This document shows positions 1 through 11,042 of a DNA stretch of 64,000 nucleotides, in pieces; position 1 is the first letter of the stretch; every line of letters starts with the position of its first letter. The position numbers and the translations under genes are program-made. Source of the stretch: Paracamarosporium sp. OC-R06-R3 (lineage: Eukaryota; Ascomycota; Dothideomycetes; Pleosporales; Didymosphaeriaceae); the NCBI GenBank assembly GCA_019828545.1, contig JACVRA010000044.1:496001-560000 (forward strand). Reading direction: 5' to 3'. The notes under the pieces were generated by a model. The model saw nothing but the letters and a program-made list of their open reading frames with translations. It ran no database searches and was not told where the DNA came from.

Positions 1-2726
1 CTTTCCTTAAGAACTTCTTGGCTCACGCTCTCCATCCTGACCAACTGGATGGCTGCCTATCCACTGGTCAAGACGCCCGTGAGGAAGTCCATCAATACCT
101 CAAATCCATTTCCGAGAACGTGCATCAGCTTGCCAACAAGATGATTTGGAATACTCATTCGCGCATTGTTAGATTCATGGCGAATGATGACAAAGAGACA
201 ACTCCATTCTGGGACTCTCAGCAGTTGGACCATCGTATCTTTGCCGATTTTCTTCCCGGCAACACGCCCTCCATCTTAGGCATGATGAATCAGTCCTGGC
301 ACAAAGCCTTCAGCCGTCCTTCAATGGTGCGATATACTGCCAAGCAATATCAGGTCGGCGTGGACGCTTCTCCTTTTGAGGAGATCGACGATGTCACTGG
401 ACACACCACGCTCTTCGAGGACCGAAGCTCGGCACATGCAGCATCACATGATCGAGTCGTGCACCCGCCTCGCACGAAGAAGCCTAAGAACCAACATTTA
501 CCAGGCGCCACACTGCGTAAAGATATAACTGTGCCTCGCAATAATTGGCTTCAGGGTTTTGGGGACTTTGGTCTTATCGCATGTTCTAACGAAACACAGA
601 ATGAGAACTATAGTACTTCATTCGACCTATATGAGACCTCCCAAGACGCGCCATTTGAGAGATCGACCCTTAGGAGTGATGCGAATGCTTTTGAAGCACA
701 AAACATCTGGAGCGGCCTAGTTGGTAATGTTGGCCCGTCTTTACCAGATGGAAGTAGCTGCGGACACATGAGCAACGATACTACAATGCCTTCGGTACGT
801 ATTGTCCACTCTCCAACTGTACCTTCTACTGGTGTTGAGGCTTGTGTGAATTTACATGGAGCCAATGAGCTGTTACAAGAGTCGGATTCATCAAACATCC
901 CAGAATACGTGCTGAGCAAGACGGGTGGTACAATGACCCCACTGTGGAAATTGGCGCTGATTGAGGACCATAAGCAACGTTTGGCAGAGAGGTGGCCACA
1001 ATCGCAGCCATTACGCGAGACGCCTTTGGAATTCGACGCTTACGTCGATCGAGCTCTCGAACGGGGTGACTTGAAGCGCCTCGCACCTGGCCTTCGAAGG
1101 ATAGCCGATTTCGTGGATCCGCCTACCTTCCCATCACCACTCGTTCAGCTTCAAGGCTTCCCTCACAACAACATACCCCAAGATCGCCAATATGAAAATA
1201 TCAACAACGAGCACCATATTCCACAGACCCAGGCTGTCGTCACCCATAGGAAAAGTCAGGCAAAAGGCTCTGCGGTTGAGCCCAGCTCCCACAAGCTACT
1301 ATCGAACAAGATTTCTTTTACTAGACCAATCAAACGACGAAAGGACATGGAAGAAAAAAAACAGTCGAAGCGTTCAAGAGTCGCGCAAGTCCCATCGAAA
1401 CAAAATCTTCCTACAAATGCCTCGTCAAGTGGAGGTCAGGCAAATGTCGATCTCAACCATGGTGCTTCCAAGACGCTCGAGAGTCACCAGAGACTTCCTC
1501 CTGGAGCATATTTCGAGAAAATGTCCGATGAACTGCCTGCCTGGCGATGCGGCATTAAACATGCCATGGGCTATTACTACAATGCGGGTGACAGGAAGAA
1601 TTGTCCGGGCTGCTTTACTTCGTTCACGGAGAACCCAAAGCGCAAAGAGATGGACTTTTATCTGCCATCGCACTCACACTACTTCCAGCCTGCGCCCGAC
1701 ATCATCTGGGAACCAAGCAGGCCGAAGTGTAAGACGAGAAGAAGTAAGCATTTGTCACACAATAGTATTGCCAAAGACGCATACTGGGAGGCCATCAAAA
1801 GTGGCGCGACAACGAACGTGGCATTGCAGAAGGGTATTGAAGCTGTGGAGGCGCACTTACGAGCGAAATCGGACAAAAAAGAAAAGAAGGTGTCTATACC
1901 GGAGCTCACTCCTGAGCCTGTCGACCTGGGCCCGCACCCCAGTGGCTCGAGGATGATGGAGCACGGTCAGGAACTTCCCGTGGGCGCGTATTGGAAGAAG
2001 CAACACCGTTACGATGAGCTTGCTTGGCGCTGCGACATCAATCACGCGCTTGGACGCTATTACCTTGCTGGCGATGTGAAGTCGTGCCACGGCTGTGGAT
2101 CATCTAGGTCGTTCCCTGGAAAACAGACCCAGATGGATTTCTACCTGCCTGCCGGCTCAATCGCACGACAAGAGGCTCCCAATCTAGTGAAATGGAAACC
2201 GCGTGCGCCTTACAAATTAACTAAGAAGAGCAAGAAAAGGAGACAGATCACGACTCACAACCAGATCTGCTCGAAAAAGTACTGGGAGTTGATTAACGAG
2301 GGCCACCAGCACGTCGAAGGTGGCGTGAACCGAAAAGCCCTCGCGCTTGCTATCAGAGCTACAGATGATCACATCGATGCAAAATATGCAGTTGCCCAAG
2401 AGAGCCTGGAAGTAAGATCATCCGCGAAGGAAGGGACTGGGTCCGAGGATAAAGATAAGGGAAGAGGAAGGGACAAAGGCAAGCAGAAAGAGCAGCCTGA
2501 GGCCAAAGACAAGAACCCAGTGGACAGCGACCGACGTCGCCGACACGTTTTCTCTCTGGCCTACTCACCGCGTCTCATCCCCAGGAAGAGACGCAGTGAA
2601 GAGATGAACGACAGGGAGCCCGACGGACTCAGTGAAGATGAGATAGGACAAGACACTGAAGCGCAGCAGGGGAGCATTTCAACCTCGTCCGACGATGAAT
2701 CCACCTCAGATTCAGACAGTGAGTGA
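1..2726 (+). CDS. Hypothetical protein with duplicated Cys/His module, 5'-partial
   Basis: The frame is open to the left edge, so the true start lies outside the window; at least 902 residues are visible. I do not recognise a named family. Residues are counted from the TTG codon at 18. The C-terminal half holds two copies of a module, with the first cysteine near residues 511 and 672. Each copy reads WRC-x3-H-A-x-G-x-Y-Y-x-A-G-D, then C-x2-C, then a conserved MDFYLP stretch and a basic KKSKK/RRSKH-type segment. The spacing C-x3-H-x13-C-x2-C is the same in both, which suggests zinc binding (inference). Basic stretches around residues 430-450 could be nuclear localisation signals. The tail is highly charged and ends in a Ser/Asp/Glu-rich run. 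The stop is TGA at 2724. A nuclear protein is plausible but unproven. Confidence 0.75.
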   Translation, partial: FLKNFLAHALHPDQLDGCLSTGQDAREEVHQYLKSISENVHQLANKMIWNTHSRIVRFMANDDKETTPFWDSQQLDHRIFADFLPGNTPSILGMMNQSWHKAFSRPSMVRYTAKQYQVGVDASPFEEIDDVTGHTTLFEDRSSAHAASHDRVVHPPRTKKPKNQHLPGATLRKDITVPRNNWLQGFGDFGLIACSNETQNENYSTSFDLYETSQDAPFERSTLRSDANAFEAQNIWSGLVGNVGPSLPDGSSCGHMSNDTTMPSVRIVHSPTVPSTGVEACVNLHGANELLQESDSSNIPEYVLSKTGGTMTPLWKLALIEDHKQRLAERWPQSQPLRETPLEFDAYVDRALERGDLKRLAPGLRRIADFVDPPTFPSPLVQLQGFPHNNIPQDRQYENINNEHHIPQTQAVVTHRKSQAKGSAVEPSSHKLLSNKISFTRPIKRRKDMEEKKQSKRSRVAQVPSKQNLPTNASSSGGQANVDLNHGASKTLESHQRLPPGAYFEKMSDELPAWRCGIKHAMGYYYNAGDRKNCPGCFTSFTENPKRKEMDFYLPSHSHYFQPAPDIIWEPSRPKCKTRRSKHLSHNSIAKDAYWEAIKSGATTNVALQKGIEAVEAHLRAKSDKKEKKVSIPELTPEPVDLGPHPSGSRMMEHGQELPVGAYWKKQHRYDELAWRCDINHALGRYYLAGDVKSCHGCGSSRSFPGKQTQMDFYLPAGSIARQEAPNLVKWKPRAPYKLTKKSKKRRQITTHNQICSKKYWELINEGHQHVEGGVNRKALALAIRATDDHIDAKYAVAQESLEVRSSAKEGTGSEDKDKGRGRDKGKQKEQPEAKDKNPVDSDRRRRHVFSLAYSPRLIPRKRRSEEMNDREPDGLSEDEIGQDTEAQQGSISTSSDDESTSDSDSE

Positions 2727-4392
2727 TAAGGCCGAGGATATCGTCGCTTGGCATGGATATGCTGCGGGTATGTTATAATCGTTGTATATATTGGAGTGCC
2801 ACGGAGCCTGATCTGTTGATGGAGCTTCATGTGGAGCGAGAATCAGTGTAGTTGTTCTGGGGCCGCTATTGTGCATATGATTAGAGCTGTTGGATGGGAC
2901 TTGTAGAGACCCTCGGCGTGTTTGGCTAAGGTGGTCAATGCATGAACCAAGCTCCCGCATACCGCAGATGCGCTCCTGGGTTGAAGATGGCCGGTCGGTC
3001 AGGCACGCTGGTTGGTATCGGGTACGCAGAATCAATATCTTACTGCAGTTGTTTGCCTTATTCGTACGCGGTGATTCGTGCTTGATGATGAAACACGTGG
3101 AACGCTGCTGAGCTCGGGGATCACACACGATGGAGGATTTTATACGCTTGTCAGCTTCAAAATAGGCCCGGACATAGCCGGAGCTTTTGAAGTCCATAGA
3201 TTCTAGAATACTCTTGAGAGTGGCCCCATGGTGAAACGTGGTGGCACTGACCATAAGATTATACGCTAAATTGTGCTATACGCCTTCTGATCTTACACAG
3301 CTGCAGTGATGAAACAATCCAGAGAATCTTACGGATTGCAGGGTTTCCACGCGTTCGCTTTCGTTTGTTTGTCACCAGAGTGCACCGAACCTATGCCAAA
3401 TCGAATGCTGAAGTGTCCAGATTTTTTCGTGATCTTTATTGGAGAGAGGTGTACAAGCTTGTCGGTTGTTGGCCAATCAGCTCGTAGGAACGTTTACACG
3501 ATCTGCTCTCTTTGCTCGCTACTGCCAAATCCTCACATCACTATGATATTCACTTAAATTCGTATTTGATACTAATTGTCTGCAGACGTTTTCGATGGCC
3601 GAGTCCTGCAAAGCTTTGGATTCGAATACGTAAATACGGATGTCCATGGAAAAAAGACTACGGCACATACACTATATGTTCCTGTCACATGACCCCCATA
3701 ATAGGTGGCTACGCCGAGGATCAGCTCCAGTTAGTCACCTCGTACTTCATAGATGATATACCTGACAGCAATACTACTCCCATAGCCTCTCTGGGCCCAC
3801 CTTGTGATAGTTCCTCCCGATTAGTAGATCCAGAAAAATCTTTGAAGACTGTTATAACATCCCTCAACGTTGCGCCTGCCTCTGGCGTTTACTCTGTAAG
3901 CTTCACATGTCAACAACCATTTCAAGATGCTTATTGTCTCAGTCGACGCACTGCGGTGAAAATGATGTGGTATTGAAGTCGGAGTCTAGGTATGGGGTCA
4001 CGCGTTTTATTGTTTAGGGCGAACAGACTTTGGCCGAGGAAGAGTACTTTATACTGTTTGGATCAACCTAGATATCTACTCCTCTTTCTCATCTTCTTCT
4101 TCCTCTTCCTCCTCCTCCTCCTCCTCCTCCTCCTCTTCACTATTGAAAGACTTATGGGAAGTTTGGGCTTGCTTGCAGCGTCTAACTCATCCCTAAAATA
4201 TTTTCGACACAGCGCAGTCATGTTGTCCTTCACGCTATAGTTAAAATTAGTATCTGTGTATCCAAGAATGGTTCGACACGCACATCTGCCTCTGATTGCA
4301 ACCCGGGATCAAGATCGCAGTCCCAAGGTCAAATCTGAGAGAGTACAGCAAGTTACGATCGTCCTATTCATTTTCTTCGGCAATTCTATTAG
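2727..4392. other. Intergenic, no supported gene
   Basis: Only short, overlapping, unrecognisable ORFs on both strands. It contains one CCT/CTT microsatellite, listed separately. Codon usage does not look coding. It may hold old relics that I could not identify. Confidence 0.5.
4081..4138 (+). repeat. CCT/CTT microsatellite
   Basis: Pyrimidine-only tract, beginning with CTT-type triplets and becoming an almost perfect CCT run of about 11 units at roughly 4103-4135. Confidence 0.85.
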
Positions 4393-5375
4393 CTAACTGG
4401 ACCTCAAAAATAGGCTTCTATTCAACATACCCGGCTCGGAAACGGGAAAGTTTCGTTTGTAATTCTTTACATAGACTCGGTTGCTTAGACGATGCCGTGG
4501 TGCACGCCAGTTCCCGATCTCGTACTCGTTGTGAGCATAGAATGAGCCGGCATCGAAGATGAAAGGTTCTCCAGTGTCCATATTGGTCGCCGTGTTCTCG
4601 TCCCACAAGTCACCGTGAACAAGACAAGGCTTGATACTGCGTCCTTCGGATTGAAACGGCTCCAGCAGACATGGAATCACCTTATCGACGGTGAGTCGAC
4701 AGACCTGTACAAATTCCGGCCAGACATCATGTTTTTCTTCGTCCAGTTTGATCATATGGGCGAGCTGTTTCTGGTAAAGCACAGACCATGATTCTTCCTA
4801 TGTATTTGTGACCTGCGGAAGCTTTGCGTGACATGTAGTAGTGTGAAAACCGAATTTGGCAGTAGGTGAGGTTGATCGCTTGTGCATGTCTGCTAATCGT
4901 GCAGTGAATTTGACCGGGTCGGGAGACTGTTCGCCTACCCCACAAAACTCTGCAAGCAAAAAGTATGTTTCTGGATGTCTCTCGTCGTATTTCTCCATAC
5001 GAGCGGTTCAGGGGCTAGGTCTGGCGATACGGTATGTATCGCCTTCAACGACTCAAACTCGCCTTCGATCATAGTACGCCCGGTGGCCCCGAGAGACATA
5101 GTCTACATAAAAGTGAAGTCAATTTGGATTTCAAAATATGTGCATCAACATATAAAGAAGCCAATTGACCTCGAGGAAGTAACTCCTGCTTTCCCCAGTC
5201 TCCAAACGCGCAAAGATCTTGGCAGTATGACCCCACAGTGACATGCCATACTGGCGTGCTGAGTCGACTTTAGTGTTAGGGATAGGTAAGGCTAAGCTAT
5301 GATCAGCGCTATCCAAACTCGCAGCACCATGCAAGGAATCACCTCTGATAACTGATCGGTCCAGGTCGACAGTTC
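4393..5375 (-). pseudogene. Fructosamine/ketosamine-3-kinase-like relic
   Basis: Read right to left, the pieces form a kinase-fold sequence of the fructosamine-kinase type (PF03881-like). They are an N-terminal VDLDRSV start near 5370, a MIEGEFESLKAIH segment near 5090, a DPVKFTARLADMHK segment near 4900, the catalytic VHGDLWDEN motif near 4610, and IFDAGSFYAHNEYEIGNWR near 4560-4510. The pieces do not share one frame. A plausible intron separates the first two (GTCAAT donor, TAG acceptor near 5110). A one-base shift is needed near 5000. An in-frame TAG interrupts PQVTNT/EESW near 4800; it fits a TGG-to-TAG change of the RIP type. The C-terminal end is missing after about 4440. The family phosphorylates ketoamines or other small substrates in deglycation. 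This copy is almost certainly non-functional. Confidence 0.7.
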
Positions 5376-6086
5376 CACCAACGGAAGGCTTTGGAGGAGG
5401 CTCCGCGGGAGCTTCTTCACCTCCATGACGGTCAACGTCAACTTCAATTATGGGTTTGACAAGATGAGACATGCTGTGTCTTTGGATTCCGGGCAGCACG
5501 ACAATAGTCCCAGTGGACACTGTTGGTTGGGTTTGGGGACGACCATATATGCTGTTATCCATTTGCCCGCCCGCAAACCATGTGTATGGGATGCTATGTT
5601 GGGAGATAGTGTAAGACAAGGTGCGAGATTGTCTTCTGTGTACGCTCTCAATGTAGGAATGGAGGCACTTGCCGCTTTGAGGTCACGTCAATCGGCTGCG
5701 CCCTTCACGTTCAGCCTGTGTTTGACAGCCGTCTGACTTCGATCTCTCACCTACCAGCAGCTCTACTCAGTGTTTTAGCAGATAGAGCCTCCAAGGCGTT
5801 GGGACTACTACACCACATGACAGGGCCTCCCTGTTCTTTATTACTGCGTTTGACATGCTACTGCATCTTATTAGATGTACTTGCAACTCGTATCGTATGC
5901 TTATCGCTTCACCACCGGGACCCACGCTTTTGACACGTCACTACATATTGCCCCTCCTATTTGCAGTGCGCATCGCAATCTTATCTATTCACCGGTCAAA
6001 ATTGTGGGGTTACCTAGTATCAGGCACTTCCCTCGAACAACCAGATTCTCATTGCGAGGTCTGCCTTCTTCACATGCCACTCTACA

Positions 6087-7505
6087 ATGATGCCGCTACC
6101 CCAAAGCCTCCCATTGAAGAATACACCAATCCGTGTACCCTCACGCGGGCTGAGTACTTTCCAAGTTGATCTGACGGCTGGCAATTCAGTGAAAACCTCT
6201 GTATTGCATGCTTTAAAGGTGGGATACCGATACATAGATGCAGCCCTCGCGTATGGGTGGGGTTCTGTCGAGAGAGAATTGGCGCTGCTCTCCTCGGGAG
6301 TGGTGTCCCAAGAAAGGATTTGTTCATTGTCATCAATCTGTGTATGGGCCCTCGTCTGACAACCGTCTTGAGCTGAATGAACAAGTCATAACTGTTTCTG
6401 GAAGATTGAATTGATAGAGTATTGAGGCAAAGCGTTGTTTTATTGAGTAGCTACGTTGTGGAAGCTATATACTGTACTGCCTTGATGATCTGATCACGTA
6501 CCAGAGTCACGCAAGTGGCACCTGAGGTGATCCATAAGGTGGCCTATGCTTCATGGCTCATATCCGAAACCTAACAGTTTCCATGCTCCTGAAGATTTTC
6601 CAGTCGGTATGGAAATGAGTCTCCAGAACCTCAGACTTGAATGCGGTTTGGCAATCAAGTCATTACAAACTCAGTCCTTGCCAACATGAAAAGTGGATTT
6701 TCATCTTATGCATTGTAAGCTTTTATGTTTTATTTGTTTTGGTTTTTCGGCAGCATTCCATCGAGTAGGGTTCGATCTCCAGCAGTTCCGTATGCATATA
6801 CGAAGACTGATGGTTGCGGTACGCTATACAAAGCAAATGGAAATGTCAGCAGTTCCCTACCATAACTACATCGTTGTATCTGACCCAGCACAGCCGGTGA
6901 TTGATATTACGCGATCAAGGGCTTTCGATGAAATGTGGGCCGCAATGGAGAAACTCGTTGATAGGGGCAAAACAAAACTGATTGGTAAGGCCGTATATTT
7001 AACCCGAGTTCTTTTTTTTTCTCTGCAAAAGTGGTCATCTACAATGGGCATTAATGTGTTTAGAAGTATCAAACTTTTCCAATCCCAAATTGAAGCGGCT
7101 TCCGGATGCTTGCAGAATACACTCAGTGGTTAATCAAATCGAGCTCAACCTATAATTTCCTCAGAAAAAGCTTGTGGATTTTTGTCAGAGCAATAACATA
7201 CATGTGACTGCAGATGGTCCATTGGGATGCGCGCCCGTACCCTGCTTGATTGGCCGCAGTGGACCTGGACCTCTTCTAGATGATAAGGTACGTACTTTTG
7301 TATCCCAACGTTAGCAACGCCTGTGCAAGTGATAATAACTCATAACCCAAGATCGGCCTTCTCGCGAAGAAGCATGAGACAACTCCAGCTCAAATCATAC
7401 TTTCACATATCATTCATCTCGGGATGTCAGTGATCCCGAAGAGCAGAAGTTTGGACAGAATGTCTGAGAACTTCGATTGCTTGATGGAGCTCGAGGAAGA
7501 AAGTA
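6087..7505 (+). pseudogene. Aldo-keto reductase relic
   Basis: Starts as a normal aldo-keto reductase: STFQVD near 6155, then HALKVGYRYIDAALAYGWGS with the catalytic Asp and Tyr of the family. A one-base shift near 6275 is needed to reach GVPRKDLFIVINLCMGP. About 450 bases of unreadable sequence follow. Similarity resumes near 6900 with RSRAFDEMWAAMEKLVDRGK, continues across an apparent intron near 6983-7062 into SNFSNPKLKRL, and meets a stop at NL*FPQKK near 7150. It then runs through LVDFCQSNNIHVTADGPLG, an intron near 7288-7351 (GTACGT donor), and PAQIILSHIIHLGMSVIPKS near 7400. The family reduces carbonyls with NADPH. Stops, shifts and the unreadable middle make this a pseudogene. Confidence 0.75.
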
Positions 7506-8159
7506 TCACAATATGACCGTCTGATGGGCGGACGTGGGGAGCGAGGTGTACGTAACCTGGAAACGAAGAATTGTCTTGACTTCGATAATTTCAACGAGGA
7601 TGTTGAGGAACCGTAACACAAGGACGAAGTTGGCGAAACAGGGGTAATTACATATGCTACATAAACTTTCTTATTCCCTAGAATATTGGGGTGCATCTGC
7701 AGACGGAAATCCGATCGATAAGCCAACCAGATATATTCCAGAATAGGACGTCAATAGTGCACAGAAGAAAGTTCAATCTTGCCGTAGGATTAAGCAAATA
7801 CAGATCACTAGCATTTGATAAGCAAATGGTGAGGCACTTGCCTGATGTGGTAAACAAGGCAACACTCAGCTCCATTGGCTGCGTACGACGGTCAAGATGT
7901 GGAAGCGTGGCAGCCTTGGCCTTGTTGGGGTTAAGAGCATCCTCAAGGTATGGCGCTACAAATCTAATACTCAATTTTCTCTGATCATCATAAATCTTGG
8001 ATCTATGTTTGTAGCGTTGAAATGGGAGGAATAACGCCATCTTTTGAACCCCACTTAGCCGGCTGAAACTCGCTCAGTTATGGCAAGAGTTCTTGAAATG
8101 AGATTCTGTGCCCGCGAAAGTGCAGCCTTGCCAACAGCAAAAGAGGTAGAGCTACACAA

Positions 8160-8630
8160 AAGCTACGAAAGTAGATTCCCTTTGAGAGGGACGCATGCAC
8201 TAGGTCAGCCACCATCGTTATTCATGCTACCTTCTCCTAATCACACTAGATAGCCACCGGTGGTGCTCATGGCTTAGTCTTGATGATCGGCCATGGCTTC
8301 CTACAACATGAGCTCTCTAAACTCGTGTTGTTTGATATGGACGAGAGTGAAGGGCTGAGAGCTGCGCATGAGCCCTCCAAAGAGTTTCCCAGCGCTACCG
8401 TCATCTTTAATGCCCCATAGCTATAATCTGCAGTCGCCTGCACCGCTACAAAATTTGAAGGTATCCACATTTTGCCTACGTTTGTAGGAACATTGAACTC
8501 TACGGAAGAGTTGGATTGCACCCTTGAAGTCTTTCGTAAGATCATTGATGCCAATACAGTGGGTACAATTCTGACAGCTCAGGCTGTAGGCAGGTCACGT
8601 CTCTCAGTCTCCAAGCACATACTTTGCTAA
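8160..8630 (+). pseudogene. Short-chain dehydrogenase/reductase relic
   Basis: Fragment of a classical SDR. An N-terminal SYESRFPLRG segment near 8165 is followed, after an apparent intron (GT near 8197, TAG near 8250), by ATGGAHGL, the cofactor-binding TGxxxGxG region with its last glycine changed to valine. HELSKLVLFDMDESEG follows, then FPSATVIF near 8385. The frame is broken over the next 130 bases, and IIDANTVGTILTAQAVGR near 8545 is the NTxG region seen before the catalytic Ser. The YxxxK active site was not found. It lies just downstream of the aldo-keto reductase relic in the same orientation, so the two may once have been neighbours in one metabolic locus (inference). Confidence 0.6.
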
Positions 8631-11042
8631 GGGGATTGAATGAGCTAACCTTCTCCCAGGTGCGCTCGATCGCAGATGCATTTTGTGAGAGTTTTCCTTG
8701 CTAGGTTAGTTTAGCTGACTTCCTATCTAGAGTGGTTTACGTTCGAGAATGAACCCCTCTAAGCTAGAAATGTTTGGTAACGGAATTTCTTCCTTCCGGT
8801 GCCCAATCGTATTCATTACATTGTCATAAATATATGAAGCTTGCCGGCTTTATTTTACCCTGAAGCGCTCACTCGCCACCAACCTTTCTCTGCTCACGCA
8901 CTCCTTTTCATGGTTCATCCATGTTCGCTTCTCTCTACGTGAAGGCAATTGTACTCGTATAATACGCCCAGTCTCCATTTTACTGAGGGTAATTTCGACA
9001 GACGTTAATATCTGTCTCAGATTAGATTATCCCCCATCTTACTACTATCCAAGATATAATCAATTCTGTACCGATTAAACATTATTCTAGACTTATTAGC
9101 TAGAAACAAGCTATATACATTATTGGTTGTCAGCTATAGCTTCATGAGAAGTTGAATCAGAAGTACAACTAGAAAAGAGTCCTTCAAGAAATTAATTACA
9201 TAAGAGTTTCCTGTGTGCTTTATCTTCGGCTAAGCGGTCCTCTCCTTGGCCAAGATCATACCTGGGCGCTCTATCTCTGACAATAGATATCGAATATTTA
9301 CATCCATGATTGGGATGTTGAATAAATATGTCGGAGAATGCGGATATGTTTGAAATATATTGGCTCAGAAAGATGGAGAATGGACTCTCAAAAGGCCTAA
9401 GAAACGCTACTTGTACCATATATCGTGCGGCGACAAGGAAGAAATACGTGGCCCATTGTTTCTCAGATCTAGAAATCTCCAGGGATAATTGTATTTCTTT
9501 CTCCGTAGTGAGTAGATGTCCGTCTAGTGTGGGGCGTACATGGTGCAGTTCGTACGGCGCGGCGTAGTGCAGCATCAGCAGCAGATCCGGACGGAATCCG
9601 TAATTGATAAACGGTCTTCAGTTCCGCGAGAGCCGAAAAGCGCCTTGAGTAGTCTTTCAATTGTCTAGATCGGGCTGTTGTTGTCTAGTTGACCCGCGTG
9701 ACAATCTCCAATGATTACAAAAGTATCACTGTGATCTTGTTCACGCAGCACACAATGTCGAGCTGAACTTGGATGGATGGAACGCCGAGTCTGCGATATG
9801 ATGCTCGTGCAAATATGTCAACACGGGATCGGGTGCTACAGCGGCCACGTTTATTCATGAATGATATTTAAAATAAATGGATCAATCACATCTTGCAAGA
9901 TGGTAGAGAGTTCCCGTGCCGCAGTGATTTGAGATGGGAACATGTGATAATTTCCCTTCTGACCTCTCATAGGTGGACTTGAATTTCTGATAGCTTTCGC
10001 ACGTAGCGGTGGTACTACTGGATTCAAGGCCTCGAACCCGTCCATTCAAAACTTGACAAGCCATGTCAAATCATTCTTACCCGGCTTAGATAAATATACC
10101 ACTCCAAGCTCTCATGCAAGCGCAGAACACATTTCGTGGACAATTCAGACACTGCGCGAGTCTGTTTAGCGAAGCGATATATTGAGTTCTCAATAGTAAA
10201 GGATAAAAAGAACACAGCTTGTTCTGTCGCACGTTCGAAATCGAGGTATTATCATAGATGCTCGCCGACCATATATAATGCGCGCGACGCCGACGCCATG
10301 TACAACGCGTTTAAGGACGTGAGGCAACTTACACAAATGATTGATAAAGCCTAAAAAGAAACAGCTTGAGACTTATTAGATAGAAGAAAAGTCGATTCTT
10401 TGGGTTGCTTTCTCCACGCCATCACACTAGAGTCGACTGTAGACCAACCAGCGGTCAGAGCAGGTGCTGTGCCCATGACCTTTTTTAGGGCTTCCACATT
10501 CTTGTATGCCTTTGCATTGGTTTTGATATAATTTATTCTTAGAATCGTTTGAGAATGTCTCTAAGTTGTGTAACGGGCTCAAGCCTATATATACTTTGCA
10601 CCCAGGCGATGGCCCCAGAGATTAGGCCCTTCGACCTGAAACAGCCTTGCAGTCAGCTCCCCCAGTATTCTCCTAGTCGTCGATATAATATATCTCGGTC
10701 ACACAAACGACAAGTTCGTCAGCACCGGATACGACGGAGTAGCGTGTTTTCGCCCAAATAGGAAGGCAAGAATGTCGGACTTGCGACCCAGGGCTTCGGA
10801 CATTGGCTGATAACGATTCGAAACAAATGAATCTTGGCATGACCGAGACGTGTACGCGATGTGGTAGGCTGCAAAAGAGGTCTCTTTCCCCGCGTTGCGC
10901 GTGCGTTGTTTTTGTTTTTGCTGCTTGTGCTGCTATTCTTTCGATGACAACAATGTCTTTCTAGGTAGACTTCAACAACCTAGCCATTCTTTTTTATTCC
11001 TACTACAGTCGTTCTTTTGGTTATGTGTAATTGAATATACAG
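8631..11042. other. AT-rich gene-poor interval
   Basis: No convincing gene. The stretch around 9000-9180 is clearly richer in A+T than the flanking genes. A 127-codon minus-strand ORF at 9192-9575 has no recognisable motif. This could be old repeat-derived DNA, but no element ends are visible. Confidence 0.5.

Noticed and set aside
1192..1956. 254-codon ORF overlapping the first gene in another frame
   Set aside because: Arg/Ser-rich composition typical of a shadow frame; the main frame carries the duplicated conserved module.
9192..9575. 127-codon minus-strand ORF as a gene
   Set aside because: No motif, no start context and AT-rich surroundings; likely chance.
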